Shown here: positions 1 through 9,213 of the stretch, piece after piece
How positions within the stretch are numbered: position 1 is the stretch's first letter
Layout of the letters: every line of letters begins with the position of its first letter
Source: Planotetraspora thailandica
GTDB lineage: Bacteria > Actinomycetota > Actinomycetes > Streptosporangiales > Streptosporangiaceae
Direction: 5' to 3'
Length of the DNA stretch: 59,590 nt
Assembly: GCF_016863335.1 (NCBI RefSeq)
Contig: NZ_BOOR01000071.1
Span: 1-59,590 of the forward strand
Notes under the pieces: model-generated
Told to the model about the DNA's origin: nothing
Seen by the model: only the letters and a program-made list of their open reading frames with translations
Database searches by the model: none
Made by a program: the position numbers and the translations under genes

Positions 1-823
1 CCACCATGACGATGCCGCTGACGCCGTGGGCGCTCAGGGTCGCGGAGTCCGGCACGCCCGGCTGGGTGACCTTGGAATAGACGGCGAGTGGCTGCAGTGT
101 GGTGACCGCCATCACGAAGATGATCGTCAGCGAGGCGAGCAGGATGTTGAGGGCGATCTCGTTCGGCGTCTTCTGCCGTTTCGCCCCCTCGACCAGCGCG
201 ATCATCTTGTCGATGAAGCTTTCGCCGGGCCGCTGGGTGATCTTCACGACGATGCGGTCGGACAGCACCTTCGTCCCTCCGGTGACCGCCGACCTGTCGC
301 CGCCGGACTCGCGGATGACCGGCGCCGATTCTCCGGTGATGGTCGACTCGTCGACGCTGGCGATGCCCTCGACGACGTCACCGTCGCCCGGGATGGTCTC
401 GCCGGCCTCGACGACGACATGGTCGCCCTGCCGCAGCTCGGGCGCGGCGACCGCCTCCTCCTGCGCCTGCTCGCCGGGTCTCCACCCGACCAGGCGGCGG
501 GCCGTCGTCTCGCGTTTCGCCCTGCGCAGGGTCTCGGCCTGGGCCTTGCCGCGCCCCTCGGCCACGGCCTCGGCGAGGTTGGCGAAGATCACGGTCAGCC
601 AGAGCCAGACGACGATCAGCCAGGCGAACCAGCTCGGCCGGGCGACGGCCAGGACGGTGCTCCACGCCGCGCCGATCTCCACGATGAACATGACCGGGTT
701 GCGCCACATGATCCGCGGGTCGAGCTTTTTCGCCGCGTCCGGCAGCGCCTTGACCAGCTGTTTCGGGTCGAGCAATCCGGCGTGCACACGCTGCTTCGCG
801 GACGCGCGCCCGGAGGCCGCCAT
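1..823 (-). CDS. kdpB: Potassium-transporting P-type ATPase subunit B (5' part; gene continues left of the window)
   Basis: About 274 N-terminal residues of the catalytic subunit of the high-affinity Kdp potassium pump. The translation shows the N-terminal membrane segments, the actuator-domain motif SVDESTITGESAP (TGES loop that dephosphorylates the pump) and the following transmembrane region. The phosphorylated Asp (DKTGT) would lie beyond position 1, so catalysis cannot be checked here. Its ATG (821-823) shares one base with the kdpA stop (TGATG), which implies translational coupling. kdpC is expected further left. Identification is very safe; the gene is incomplete only because the window ends. 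Confidence 0.95.
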   Translation of the reverse strand, partial: MAASGRASAKQRVHAGLLDPKQLVKALPDAAKKLDPRIMWRNPVMFIVEIGAAWSTVLAVARPSWFAWLIVVWLWLTVIFANLAEAVAEGRGKAQAETLRRAKRETTARRLVGWRPGEQAQEEAVAAPELRQGDHVVVEAGETIPGDGDVVEGIASVDESTITGESAPVIRESGGDRSAVTGGTKVLSDRIVVKITQRPGESFIDKMIALVEGAKRQKTPNEIALNILLASLTIIFVMAVTTLQPLAVYSKVTQPGVPDSATLSAHGVSGIVMV

Positions 824-2484
824 CAGCGGATCCCCTCGGCGAGGGGCCCGAGCGCGAGCGCAGGGAGGAAGGTGAGGGCCACCAGGATCACCGCGACACC
901 GGCGACCATCCCGACGAACTGCGGCCGGTAGGTGGGCAGGGTGCCCTCCGACGCCGGGGTCAGCCGCTGCCGCGCGAGCGACCCGGCCAGCGCGAGGATG
1001 AAGATCATGGGCAGGAAGCGCCCGACGGCCATCGCCAGACCGAGCGCCGTGTCATAGAACGGGGTGCCGGCCGTGAGACCGGCGAAGGCCGATCCGTTGT
1101 TGTTCGACGCCGAGGTGAAGGCGTAGAGCACCTCGGACAGGCCGTGCGGGCCCGTGTTGAGCATGCCCGCGCGCCCCCAGTCTCCTGCCATTGCGACCGC
1201 CGTCCCGGTGAGGACGCAGATCGGCGTGATGAGGAAGTAGGAGGCCGCGAACGTCATCTCCCGGCGGCCGATCTTCTTGCCGAGATACTCGGGTGTGCGC
1301 CCGACCATCAGCCCGGCCACGAAGACCGTGATCACAGCCAGGACGAGCATGCCGTACAGGCCGGAGCCGACGCCTCCGGGGGCGATCTCGCCCAGCATCA
1401 TGTTGAACATGGTCATCATGCCGCCGAGGCTCGTATACGAGTCGTGCGCGGAGTCGACCGCACCGGTCGAGGTCAGCGTGGTCGCGCCGGCGAATGTCGC
1501 CGAGTTCGCCACACCGAACCGGGTCTCCACGCCCTCCGTGGCCGCGCCCACCGCGGTAGGGACGGTGCCGTGGTGGCCGAGCTGGAAGAACATGATCAGC
1601 GCGGTGCTGATGATCGCCAGCGTCGCCATCACCGCGACGATCGCGTAGCCCTGCCTGTCGCTGCCGACCATGCGGCCGAACGTGCGGGGCATGCTCGCGC
1701 TGATGACGAGCACCAGGAAGATCTGCAACCAGTTCGTCCACGGCGTGGGGTTCTCGAAGGGGTGGGCGGAGTTGGCGTTGTAGAAGCCGCCTCCGTTGGT
1801 GCCCAGCTGCTTGATGACCTCCTGACTCGCCACCGGCCCGCCCGTGACGACCTGCCTGGCGCCCGCCAGAGTCTGGATCGCATAGGGGTCGTGGAAGTTC
1901 TGCACCACTCCGCCGGCGACCAGGACGAGCGCGCCGGCGAAGGCGAGCGGCAGCAGGATCCGGAGGGTGCCGCGGACCAGGTCCTTCCAGAAGTTGCCGA
2001 GATACTCGGTCTTCGTGCGGGCGAACCCGCGCACCAGCGCGATCGCGACGGCCATGCCGACGGCGGCGGACACGAAGTTCTGTACGGCCAGGCCCGCCAT
2101 CTGCACCAGGTAGCCCATGGTGGTCTCGCCCGCGTACGACTGCCAGTTGGTGTTGGTCACGAAGCTGATCGCGGTGTTCCACGCCTGGTGCGAGACGACG
2201 GGCCCGAACCCGAGGCTCCACACGAGGTGGTTCTGCAGGCGCTGCAGGCCGTACAGGAACAGGACGGAGACCGCTGAGAAGACGAGCACGCAGCGGGCGT
2301 AGGCCGCCCACGTCTGCTCGGCGTCCGGCCTGACGCCGACGAGGCGGTAGACGGCCCGTTCGGCCCGCGTGTGCCGCGAGCCGGAGTAGACGCGGTACAT
2401 GTAGTCGCCCATCGGCCGGTAGGCCAGGGCCGCGGCGATCAGGAGGGAGCCCGCGAAGAGGATGCCCGCGGCCGCCGCGTTCAT
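823..2484 (-). CDS. kdpA: Potassium-transporting ATPase, potassium-binding subunit A
   Basis: Membrane channel-like subunit that selects and binds K+ in the KdpFABC pump. 553 residues, the normal size for the family, with about ten hydrophobic segments. The pore-loop signatures are readable: [30 protein letters not shown] and [13 protein letters not shown], the repeated selectivity-filter loops of the SKT superfamily. The ATG at 2484 lies about 20 nt after the kdpF stop, with a GGGAG ribosome site. It overlaps kdpB by one base. Cotranscribed as kdpF-A-B and presumably C. Confidence 0.97.
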   Translation of the reverse strand: MNAAAAGILFAGSLLIAAALAYRPMGDYMYRVYSGSRHTRAERAVYRLVGVRPDAEQTWAAYARCVLVFSAVSVLFLYGLQRLQNHLVWSLGFGPVVSHQAWNTAISFVTNTNWQSYAGETTMGYLVQMAGLAVQNFVSAAVGMAVAIALVRGFARTKTEYLGNFWKDLVRGTLRILLPLAFAGALVLVAGGVVQNFHDPYAIQTLAGARQVVTGGPVASQEVIKQLGTNGGGFYNANSAHPFENPTPWTNWLQIFLVLVISASMPRTFGRMVGSDRQGYAIVAVMATLAIISTALIMFFQLGHHGTVPTAVGAATEGVETRFGVANSATFAGATTLTSTGAVDSAHDSYTSLGGMMTMFNMMLGEIAPGGVGSGLYGMLVLAVITVFVAGLMVGRTPEYLGKKIGRREMTFAASYFLITPICVLTGTAVAMAGDWGRAGMLNTGPHGLSEVLYAFTSASNNNGSAFAGLTAGTPFYDTALGLAMAVGRFLPMIFILALAGSLARQRLTPASEGTLPTYRPQFVGMVAGVAVILVALTFLPALALGPLAEGIR

Positions 2485-2504
2485 CGAGAGGCGCTCCCGT
2501 TCAT

Positions 2505-2594
2505 CTAGAAACGCTCCGGGAAGAAGAGCGCGGCCGTCAGGTACACCAACGCGCAGACGGCCAGGGCGAGCCCGACGAGGTTCTCCACGCTCAC
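2505..2594 (-). CDS. kdpF: KdpF small membrane subunit
   Basis: A 29-residue single-span peptide beginning GTG-AGC-GTG-GAG ([13 protein letters not shown]) and ending LFFPERF before a TAG. One central hydrophobic helix of about 20 residues is all it contains, as expected for KdpF, the stabilising peptide of the Kdp complex. It sits directly in front of kdpA in the standard F-A-B order. A second in-frame GTG two codons in is an alternative start. Position, length and sequence type agree, so confidence is high despite the size. Confidence 0.88.
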   Translation of the reverse strand: MSVENLVGLALAVCALVYLTAALFFPERF

Positions 2595-2759
2595 GACCGC
2601 TCGACCGCCTTCACGGGGATATAGCATCACAATCGGTGATATTTCGGTTACCGGTGGTATCCCCAGGCCGGTCCAGGTCACGCGTCGTGCGCCGCGCGAG
2701 CCGCTGTTTATCGCTATCTATAAGGGGATAAGGGGAAATCGGGATCGGAGAGGTGAGCC
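2595..2759. promoter_or_regulatory. Divergent kdpFAB / kdpD promoter region
   Basis: 165 bp between the divergent starts, noticeably richer in A/T than the genes around it. It carries an inverted repeat GGGGATA (2615-2621) / TATCCCC (2658-2664), and between the arms three related blocks ATCGGTGAT, TTCGGTTAC, CGGTGGTAT. A further GGGGATAAGGGG run sits near 2724-2735, just before the kdpD ribosome site. These are candidates for KdpE-type operators controlling both transcripts. The repeats are seen directly; their role is inference. Confidence 0.5.
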
Positions 2760-5309
2760 ATGCGGGGGCGGCTGCGGGTGTATCTCGGAGCGGCGCCGGG
2801 TGTCGGCAAGACGTACGCGATGCTCTGCGAGGCGCGCCGCGCGCTCGAGCGTGGGCGCGACATCGTCGTGGGGTTCGTCGAAACGCACGACCGTCCTCGT
2901 ACGGCGGCGCTCCTGGAGGGCATGGAGATCATCCCGCGGCGGACACTCGTCTATCGGGGAGCCCGATTCACCGAGCTGGACGTCGAGGCGCTCATCGCGC
3001 GCCGGCCCAAGATCGCGCTCATCGACGAACTGGCCCACACCAACGTGCCGGGCTCGCGCAACGCCAAGCGCTGGCAGGACATCGACGACGTGCTGGACGC
3101 CGGCATCGACGTGATCTCCACGGTCAACATCCAGCACCTGGAGTCGCTCAACGACGTCGTCCAGCAGATCACCGGAGTGCCCCAGCGGGAGACGGTCCCG
3201 GACGAGGTGGTGCGGCGGGCCGACCAGATCGAGCTGGTCGACATGTCGCCGGAGGCGCTGCGCCGAAGGATGGCGCACGGCAACGTCTATCCGCCGGAGA
3301 AGGTCGACGCCGCGCTGGCGAACTACTTCCGCGTCGGCAACCTCACCGCGCTTCGTGAGCTCGCGCTGCTGTGGGTCGCCGGCAAGGTCGACGAGCAGCT
3401 CGACCGCTACCGGGCCGAGCACGGCATCGCCGGCACCTGGGAGACCCGCGAGCGCGTCGTCGTGGCGCTGTCCGGAGGCACCGAAGGCGACACGCTGATC
3501 AGACGCGCGGCCAGGATCGCCGCCCGCAGCAAGGGCGCGGAACTCCTCGCCGTCCACGTCACCCGCTCCGACGGTCTGGCCGCCGCCGATCCCGTCGGCC
3601 TGGCCCGGCAGCGGACTCTGGTGGAGAGCCTCGGCGGCACCTATCACCAGGTCGTCGGCGACGACGTCCCCCGCGCCCTGCTGGACTTCGCGCGTGGCGT
3701 CAACGCCACCCAGCTCGTGCTCGGCGCCTCCAGGAGAGGCAGGTTCGCCCAGCTGCTCGCCCGGGGCGTCGGCGTCACGACCACCGCGCTGTCCGGGTCG
3801 ATAGACGTCCACATGGTCACCCATGAGGAGGTCAGCAGGGGCCGCGGCCGTCAGTCCCGCTCCCGGGCGGCGCTCACGCGGACCCGTCGGCTGGCCGGGT
3901 GGGCGACGGCCGCCGTCGCACTCCCCGGGCTCACCGCCATCCTGCGGCCGATCCGGGACAACCTGACCCTGCCCATCGACATCCTGCTGTTCCTGCTCGT
4001 GGTCGTCGGCGTCGCCCTGGTGGGCGGCATGTGGCCGGCCGTCACCGCCGCCGTCGCCGGGTTCCTGCTGCTCAACTACTTCTTCACGCCGCCGGTCGAC
4101 CAGTTCACCATCGCCGACCCGCAGAACCTGCTCGCACTGGCGGTCTACGTCCTGGTTGCGATCATGGTCAGTGCGGTCGTCGACCTGGCCGCCCGTCGCA
4201 CGCGGGAGGCCGCGCGGGCCGGCGCCGACGCCGAGGTGCTGGCCACGCTGGCCGGGCAGGTGCTGCGCGGCGACGCCGCGCTGCCGTCCCTGCTCGGCCG
4301 GCTCCGCGAGACGTTCGGGCTGACATCGGTCGCCCTGCTCGAACGCCGGCCCGGCGTCGAACCCACCCCCGGCGACCAGGACGATCCCGCGGCCTGGCGT
4401 GTCGCCGCCGCCTCCGGCGACGTGGCCTGCGAGTGCCCGGCCTCCGCCGACACCGACGTGGTCATCGGCGACGACCTCGTGCTCGCCGCCCGCGGGCGGC
4501 TGCTCGACGCCTCCGATCGGCGGGTGCTGGAGGCGTTCGCCGCCGAGGCCGCCGTCGCGCTGCGCCAGGAGCGGCTCGCCGAGGAGGCCGAACAGGTTCG
4601 CCCCCTTGCCGAGGCGGACAGGATGCGCACGGCGCTGCTCGCCGCCGTCGGCCACGACCTGCGCACCCCCCTCGCGTCGGCCACGGCGGCGGTGGAGAGC
4701 CTGCGCGCCTCCGACATCACGTGGACCGAGAAGGAACGCGCGGAGCTGATGGACACCGCCCTCGAGTCCCTGGCGATGCTGGACCGCCTGGTCGACGACC
4801 TTCTCGACATGAGCCGGCTGCAGGCGGGCGTCCTCGGGGTGGCGATACGGCCGGTCTCGCTCGGGGCCGTCGTCTCCCGGGCGATCGACGACCTCGACCC
4901 GCTGCGTGATCGCGTCGTGGGCGACGTCGCCGCCGATCTGCCGAGGGTCGGCGCCGACCCCGCCCTCCTGGAACGCGTGCTGGTCAACCTCGTGTCCAAC
5001 GCGGTCCGCTACACCCCTTCAGGAAAGAAGGTCCTGATCACCGCGAGCGGGCACGCCGGCCATGTGGAGATCCGCGTCGTCGACCGAGGCCCCGGCATCC
5101 CGCAGGAGGAGCTCGACCGGGTCTTCCTGCCGTTCCACCGTCTCGAACCGGACGACCACGCCGGGATCGGCCTCGGACTGCCCCTCGCGCGGGGCCTGAC
5201 CGAAGCGATGGGGGGCACTCTGATCCCCGAGGAGACACCCGGCGGCGGGCTCACCATGATTGTTACGCTGCCCGTCTCGACGGCGCAGGATCCGGCAAAG
5301 AACGGGTAA
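2760..5309 (+). CDS. kdpD: Osmosensitive potassium-channel sensor histidine kinase KdpD
   Basis: 849-residue sensor kinase that senses low K+ and phosphorylates KdpE to induce kdp. Domains in order: N-terminal KdpD ATP-binding domain with Walker A GAAPGVGKT (residues 10-18), a Usp-like domain (about 225-360), four close transmembrane helices of the DUF4118 type (about 375-475), a GAF-like stretch, a HisKA box GHDLRTPLAS with the phospho-acceptor near His632, then the HATPase with N-box NLVSNAVRYTP, DRGPGIP and GIGLGLPLARG. Ribosome site GGAGAGG. No response regulator follows; kdpE must be elsewhere, perhaps beyond kdpC. Divergent from its target operon. Confidence 0.96.
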   Translation: MRGRLRVYLGAAPGVGKTYAMLCEARRALERGRDIVVGFVETHDRPRTAALLEGMEIIPRRTLVYRGARFTELDVEALIARRPKIALIDELAHTNVPGSRNAKRWQDIDDVLDAGIDVISTVNIQHLESLNDVVQQITGVPQRETVPDEVVRRADQIELVDMSPEALRRRMAHGNVYPPEKVDAALANYFRVGNLTALRELALLWVAGKVDEQLDRYRAEHGIAGTWETRERVVVALSGGTEGDTLIRRAARIAARSKGAELLAVHVTRSDGLAAADPVGLARQRTLVESLGGTYHQVVGDDVPRALLDFARGVNATQLVLGASRRGRFAQLLARGVGVTTTALSGSIDVHMVTHEEVSRGRGRQSRSRAALTRTRRLAGWATAAVALPGLTAILRPIRDNLTLPIDILLFLLVVVGVALVGGMWPAVTAAVAGFLLLNYFFTPPVDQFTIADPQNLLALAVYVLVAIMVSAVVDLAARRTREAARAGADAEVLATLAGQVLRGDAALPSLLGRLRETFGLTSVALLERRPGVEPTPGDQDDPAAWRVAAASGDVACECPASADTDVVIGDDLVLAARGRLLDASDRRVLEAFAAEAAVALRQERLAEEAEQVRPLAEADRMRTALLAAVGHDLRTPLASATAAVESLRASDITWTEKERAELMDTALESLAMLDRLVDDLLDMSRLQAGVLGVAIRPVSLGAVVSRAIDDLDPLRDRVVGDVAADLPRVGADPALLERVLVNLVSNAVRYTPSGKKVLITASGHAGHVEIRVVDRGPGIPQEELDRVFLPFHRLEPDDHAGIGLGLPLARGLTEAMGGTLIPEETPGGGLTMIVTLPVSTAQDPAKNG

Positions 5310-5383
5310 CCGCACCGGCCCCGGGTCCGGCAGCGGGTATGACACCGGCGTCTCATGTCCCGCTGTCGATCGGAGGTGCCGCG

Positions 5384-5740
5384 ATGATCCGTACGGAGCG
5401 TCCGCTCGGCTTTTCCGCCGCCGGAACGCGGCGGCCGGCCCTCACAGTCCTCGCCCTCGCGATCTCGGCGGCTTCGGCGATGGCCGTCGCCCAGCCGCCA
5501 GCGAGCGCGACGGTGCACTCATGGGTGATCGCGGGGTCCGGAAGCCGCGGGCCGTTCACCGGCAACGAAGGCAACGGCAGGCACGTCAAGAACTACAACG
5601 CGGTCAACAGCCCCACCATCAACCGCGGAGCGCAGCAGATCTCGGTCAGCGTCAGCGAGACGACGAAGATCCAGGCCGTCGTCTGCAAGAAGCAGCGCTC
5701 GTGCCGGGTCTCCCAGCGGATGGGCTCCCACAGGCGGTGA
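5384..5740 (+). CDS. Small secreted protein of unknown function
   Basis: 118 residues. The start is chosen at the ATG preceded by a strong GGAGGT ribosome site; an in-frame ATG 45 nt upstream lacks one. Residues 1-42 look like a Sec signal peptide: basic N-terminus, hydrophobic ALTVLALAISAASAMAVA, cleavage likely after an Ala-x-Ala near ASA. The mature part is about 75 residues, rich in Ser, Asn and Gly, with two Cys six residues apart (VCKKQRSC) that could form a small disulphide loop, and a basic tail. I do not recognise a family. It follows kdpD by 74 bp but has its own ribosome site, so no functional link is implied. Confidence 0.7.
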   Translation: MIRTERPLGFSAAGTRRPALTVLALAISAASAMAVAQPPASATVHSWVIAGSGSRGPFTGNEGNGRHVKNYNAVNSPTINRGAQQISVSVSETTKIQAVVCKKQRSCRVSQRMGSHRR

Positions 5741-5766
5741 CGCCCGCCGTCTGAAGCTGGGCGTCA
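5738..5766. terminator. Bidirectional hairpin between convergent genes
   Basis: Perfect inverted repeat TGACGCCC (5738-5745) / GGGCGTCA (5759-5766) with a 13-nt loop, straddling the stop codons of the small secreted protein and the PHP protein. No T-run on either side, as is common in high-GC actinomycetes. A shared terminator is the simplest reading. Confidence 0.55.
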
Positions 5767-6609
5767 GCGCCGCCACAAGTCGTGGGGATGCGCTCCCGGC
5801 CTGAACCCGCACGACTCGGCCACCGTGCTCGCCTCGGCGAAGCCGTGCGCCAGTGCGGAGGGCACGTGCGCGTCGCTGGCGAAGGACACGAGCCTGCCGC
5901 CCTCCTCCCGCCACCAGCGCACGACGACCGGGTGCAGAGGCACCCTGGTGTTGATCTCCAGGGCCTTCCCTGCGCGCGTCAGGGCCCGCAGGACCGTGCG
6001 GTAGCCGTCCTCGAACGCGCCCGGATCGTACGGCCCGGCCTCGGCGGGCCAGTACCGCACCGGATAGTCGATGTGCGCGAGCACCTCGAAGTGGTCGAAG
6101 CCCTCGATCATGCGCACCATCTCGGCCAGATGGTCGTGGATCACCGTGGCGGCCGGCCGGTCGCGGTAGAGGGCGGCGACCTCCGCGAAGCCGCCCTCGA
6201 CGGGCACGGTGTGGACCGAGGCGAGGACCCGGTCGAACCCCGCCGACGCGAGAAGCCGGCCGATTCGCTGATCGTGCCAGTGCGGCTCGCCCAGTTCGAC
6301 GCCGGACAGGATGCGCAGATCCGGGAAACGATCGCGGCACCGCTGGAGGCACTCCAGGTAGCCGTCCACGTCGATCTCGGGGGGAGTGAGCACCTGGTCT
6401 TTCACCAGGCTCTGCCAGGCGTCGGGAAGGCCGGCGCCGTCGGGCACCACCCACGCGGTGTAGTCGGCGTGCTCGGTGAAGGCCACCGACGGCAGCCCGA
6501 TCTCGACGGCTCGCTCGCAGGTCCGCTCCATGGAGCCGGCCACGGCGTCCCAGGACCACTCGCTGTGCACATGGTTGTCCGGCGGGAGCGGATGCGTCGA
6601 TGAACTCAC
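5764..6609 (-). CDS. PHP-domain metal-dependent phosphatase (histidinol-phosphatase-like)
   Basis: 281 residues. PHP-domain proteins hydrolyse phosphate monoesters with a trinuclear metal site, and HisK-type members dephosphorylate histidinol phosphate. Metal-ligand motifs are visible in order: NHVHSEWSWDA (HxH), FTEHADY, SGVELGE, a mid-domain His in SVHTVP, HIDYP and SDAHVP near the C-terminus. The start is placed at GTG 6609, which has GAGGT five bases upstream; an ATG at 6669 would add 20 Ser/Arg-rich residues that look non-coding. No his genes are nearby, so histidinol phosphate as substrate is only a family-based guess. Confidence 0.8.
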   Translation of the reverse strand: MSSSTHPLPPDNHVHSEWSWDAVAGSMERTCERAVEIGLPSVAFTEHADYTAWVVPDGAGLPDAWQSLVKDQVLTPPEIDVDGYLECLQRCRDRFPDLRILSGVELGEPHWHDQRIGRLLASAGFDRVLASVHTVPVEGGFAEVAALYRDRPAATVIHDHLAEMVRMIEGFDHFEVLAHIDYPVRYWPAEAGPYDPGAFEDGYRTVLRALTRAGKALEINTRVPLHPVVVRWWREEGGRLVSFASDAHVPSALAHGFAEASTVAESCGFRPGAHPHDLWRR

Positions 6610-6770
6610 TGATGACCTCGTCGGACTCGGAGACGACCGGGAGGCACCATCCTGACGGCCGGACGGCACCCCGCGCCCACGGGGGTCCCGATCATGAACG
6701 AACCCCCTCGCCGTGATCGACGACTCCGGGCGCTCACTACGATCACTGGTGACCGCATGCCCCCCGATTG

Positions 6771-7643
6771 ATGCAGGAGCTTTCCTTGGTCTGGCGCGAC
6801 CGTGTTCGCACCGTGGTGGAGGCCCCCCGCACCCAGCGGGCGATCACCGTTCTGATCCTGGTGAACGCCGCGACTCTGGGACTGGAGACCTCGCCGACCC
6901 TGATGAGCCGGTACGGCGACCTGCTCGGACTCGTCGACCACGCCGCGTTGTACGTGTTCGTGGCCGAGCTCCTGGCGAAGATGTACGTCTACCGGCTGAA
7001 GTTCCTGCGCGACCCGTGGAACGTCTTCGACGTCGTGATCGTCGGCGTCTCCCTGCTGCCGCACTCGGGCGAGCTGTCGGTGCTCCGAGCGCTGCGGATC
7101 ATGCGGGCACTGCGGCTGATCTCCGTGGTCCCCAGCCTGCGCCGGGTCGTCTCGGCGCTGCTCGTCGCGGTGCCCGGCATGGCGTCCATCGCCGTGCTGC
7201 TCAGCCTCGTGCTCTACGTCGCCTCGGTGATCGCCACCAAGCTGTTCGGGGCGACGAGCCCGCACTACTTCGGCGACCTGGGGTCGTCGCTGTTCACGCT
7301 GTTCCAGGTGATGACGGGTGAGGCGTGGTCGGACGTGGCGCGCGAGGTCATGGAGACCCACCCGTCGGCGTGGATCTTCTTTGTCATCTTCATCCTGATC
7401 TGCACCTTCGTCGTGCTCAACCTGTTCATCGCCGTCGTCGTGCGCGCGATGGAGGACGACCACGCGGCGGAGACCGCCGCCGCGCGCCAGGCGGACGACG
7501 ACGAGATGCACGCCATCAAGGCCGTCATGGCCGAGCTCACTGCCCTGCGCGCCGAGTTGCGGGCGGAGCGGCACGGCCCGGTGTGCGACTGCCAAACCGC
7601 CGCCCGCCGCGAGGAGGTCGACGCCGGCGCCTCCGCGATCTGA
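6771..7643 (+). CDS. Bacterial voltage-gated sodium channel (NaChBac/NavAb type)
   Basis: 290 residues with the full single-domain plan: S1-S4 voltage sensor, S5, pore loop, S6 and a C-terminal helical tail. S4 shows Arg every third residue (VLRALRIMRALRLISVVPSLRR). The pore helix and filter read LFQVMTGEAWSD; the Glu near residue 184 corresponds to the filter Glu of NaChBac/NavAb (TLESWS), but Leu is Gly and Ser is Ala here. The tail (about 245-275, AVMAELTALRAELRAE) has heptad character and probably forms the four-helix coiled coil of the tetramer. A TTG at 6786 with AGGAGC upstream is an alternative start. Confidence 0.9.
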   Translation: MQELSLVWRDRVRTVVEAPRTQRAITVLILVNAATLGLETSPTLMSRYGDLLGLVDHAALYVFVAELLAKMYVYRLKFLRDPWNVFDVVIVGVSLLPHSGELSVLRALRIMRALRLISVVPSLRRVVSALLVAVPGMASIAVLLSLVLYVASVIATKLFGATSPHYFGDLGSSLFTLFQVMTGEAWSDVAREVMETHPSAWIFFVIFILICTFVVLNLFIAVVVRAMEDDHAAETAAARQADDDEMHAIKAVMAELTALRAELRAERHGPVCDCQTAARREEVDAGASAI

Positions 7644-7654
7644 GCCGTACGCCG

Positions 7655-9121
7655 TCAGGCCTGCGACGGGATGCCGCTCCTCCAATGGAGGGTGGGCAGG
7701 CGGGCCTGCGGCGCCGTACGGACGCGCACGCCGATCGCCTCGGCGATGCGGGGGGCCAGCGCGACGGCCTGCGCGCGGATCTCGGGGACCGCGGTGGTCT
7801 CGTACCGCTTGCCGCGCAGGGGCGGCCCGAGGGTGAAGATCTTGTCGTTCGGCCGGCCGTCGGCGTCCAGGACCATGCCGTCGTCGTCGGCGTCCAGGCC
7901 CATGCGCAACTCGTCGGGGCGGGCAACCCCGGCGGCGAACAGGGTGGCGAGGAACGGGTCACGGGTGACGTCGGAGGACGGCCCGGTGCCGTTGACCAGC
8001 CACCCGACCCGGAGATCGCGGGTGGACCCGGACCCGTCGGCCACCTGGGCGATCAGCGCGTCATCCGTGGCGGTGGCGCGGACGAGAGTGCCGGGCAGCA
8101 CCGTGAGGCGGCCGGCCGCCCGCAGTTCGCCGATGCGGGTGGCGGTCTCGGGCGGGATGCGGTGCCGGTGCACCTCCCAGTAGCGGGCCGCCAGTCCGAG
8201 GAAGCGCCGCCGGTCGGGGGCGCTGAGGCGGGACCAGATGCGCGGCACGTGCGGGCGCAGGCCGTCCACGACGGATCGCCAGTCGCCGTCGTGCTCGTCG
8301 ATCGCGGCCCGTACGGCACGCAGGAGGCGCGACAGCCCGGTGACGTCGTCGGCCACGGGCATCCACGCCGGGGGCGAAGGGGGACATCGATGCCCGCGGG
8401 GGAGCATGCCGTGCCGGGAGATCGCGTGGACCACGGCGTCCGGGTGGGCCCGGGTCACCGTGAGCGAGATGTCGACCATGGTCAGGCCGGTGCCCACCAC
8501 CAGCACGGGAGATCCGTCGCCGATCCGGGCAAGCGCCCCGGGCGCCCAGGGGTCGGCGACGTAGCGCCCCGCCGCCTCCGCGGGTCGCGGCAGGGCGCTC
8601 GGCGCGGAGTTGCCGGTGGCCAGCACGACGGCGTCGGCGTCGATGTCACGGCCGTCCGACAGCCGGACCCGCACGCGCCCGCCGGGGTCGGGGCGGCCGA
8701 CGGCGGAGACGGCCGCCGTCAGCCGGGCCACCCGGACGGCCGGCCACGCGCGACGCTCGGCGGCGTCCAGCACGTCGCGCAGGTACCGGCCGTAGACCGC
8801 GCGGGACAGGAAGTCGGATCCGCTGACGTCCAGCCCGTTCGCCCGCGCCCAGGCGGGCAGGTGACCGGGATCGTCGGGGAACGCGCTCATCTTGTCGGCG
8901 CAGGCGTTGAGGAGGTGGCGCGGGTCGGTGGTCGAGTACGCCTGGCCCGCTCCGTGGCGACCGTGCTTGTCGACGAGCACGATCCGGGCGGCCGCCTGGA
9001 CCGCCTCGAGCCTTCGGAGCAGGTGCACCACGGTCAGCGTGCCGCTGGCACCGCCTCCCACGATCACGACCGTGGGGACGCGGCCGTGTGCCGTCGCGCC
9101 GGGAGTTGAGGAATGAGCCAC
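7655..9121 (-). CDS. FAD/NAD(P)-binding protein (HpyO-like)
   Basis: 488 residues. A Rossmann FAD motif VVIVGGGASGTLTVVHLL lies near residue 18, a second dinucleotide fold (VLVVGTGLTMVDISL) near residue 208, and ATG-type signatures VLATGNS and VNGTGPSSD mark flavin contacts. This is the FAD-NAD(P)-binding (HpyO) class, whose substrates are mostly unknown. The start is GTG at 9121; TACTGT ends six bases upstream on the minus strand, suggesting a leaderless message. Convergent with the sodium channel with only 11 bp between. No pathway partner is visible. Confidence 0.82.
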   Translation of the reverse strand: MAHSSTPGATAHGRVPTVVIVGGGASGTLTVVHLLRRLEAVQAAARIVLVDKHGRHGAGQAYSTTDPRHLLNACADKMSAFPDDPGHLPAWARANGLDVSGSDFLSRAVYGRYLRDVLDAAERRAWPAVRVARLTAAVSAVGRPDPGGRVRVRLSDGRDIDADAVVLATGNSAPSALPRPAEAAGRYVADPWAPGALARIGDGSPVLVVGTGLTMVDISLTVTRAHPDAVVHAISRHGMLPRGHRCPPSPPAWMPVADDVTGLSRLLRAVRAAIDEHDGDWRSVVDGLRPHVPRIWSRLSAPDRRRFLGLAARYWEVHRHRIPPETATRIGELRAAGRLTVLPGTLVRATATDDALIAQVADGSGSTRDLRVGWLVNGTGPSSDVTRDPFLATLFAAGVARPDELRMGLDADDDGMVLDADGRPNDKIFTLGPPLRGKRYETTAVPEIRAQAVALAPRIAEAIGVRVRTAPQARLPTLHWRSGIPSQA

Positions 9122-9127
9122 ACTCCG

Positions 9128-9151
9128 ACAGTAACCAACAATCCCTGTTGG
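9128..9151 (-). promoter_or_regulatory. Promoter and palindromic operator of the FAD protein
   Basis: On the minus strand, TACTGT (9133-9128) looks like a -10 hexamer six bases before the GTG. Immediately upstream is the inverted repeat CCAACA (9135-9140) / TGTTGG (9146-9151) with a 5-nt spacer. A palindrome just upstream of the -10 is a typical repressor site; the regulator is unknown. Confidence 0.45.
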
Positions 9152-9213
9152 ATAAATAGGTAATCGCTGTGAAGTGCGGAAACTCTGGGGAAACCGAGGT
9201 TCAGGAGACGGCG

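Noticed and set aside
1144-2277. 377-residue plus-strand frame opposite kdpA
   Set aside because: His/Arg/Asp/Ala-rich antisense shadow of a high-GC membrane gene; no start signal.
2718-4655. 645-residue minus-strand frame opposite kdpD
   Set aside because: Gly/Arg/Gln/Asp-rich shadow; the plus strand carries every KdpD motif.
6751-6776. ATG-CCC-CCC-GAT-TGA mini-ORF before the sodium channel
   Set aside because: Four codons, no regulatory amino-acid run, probably chance.
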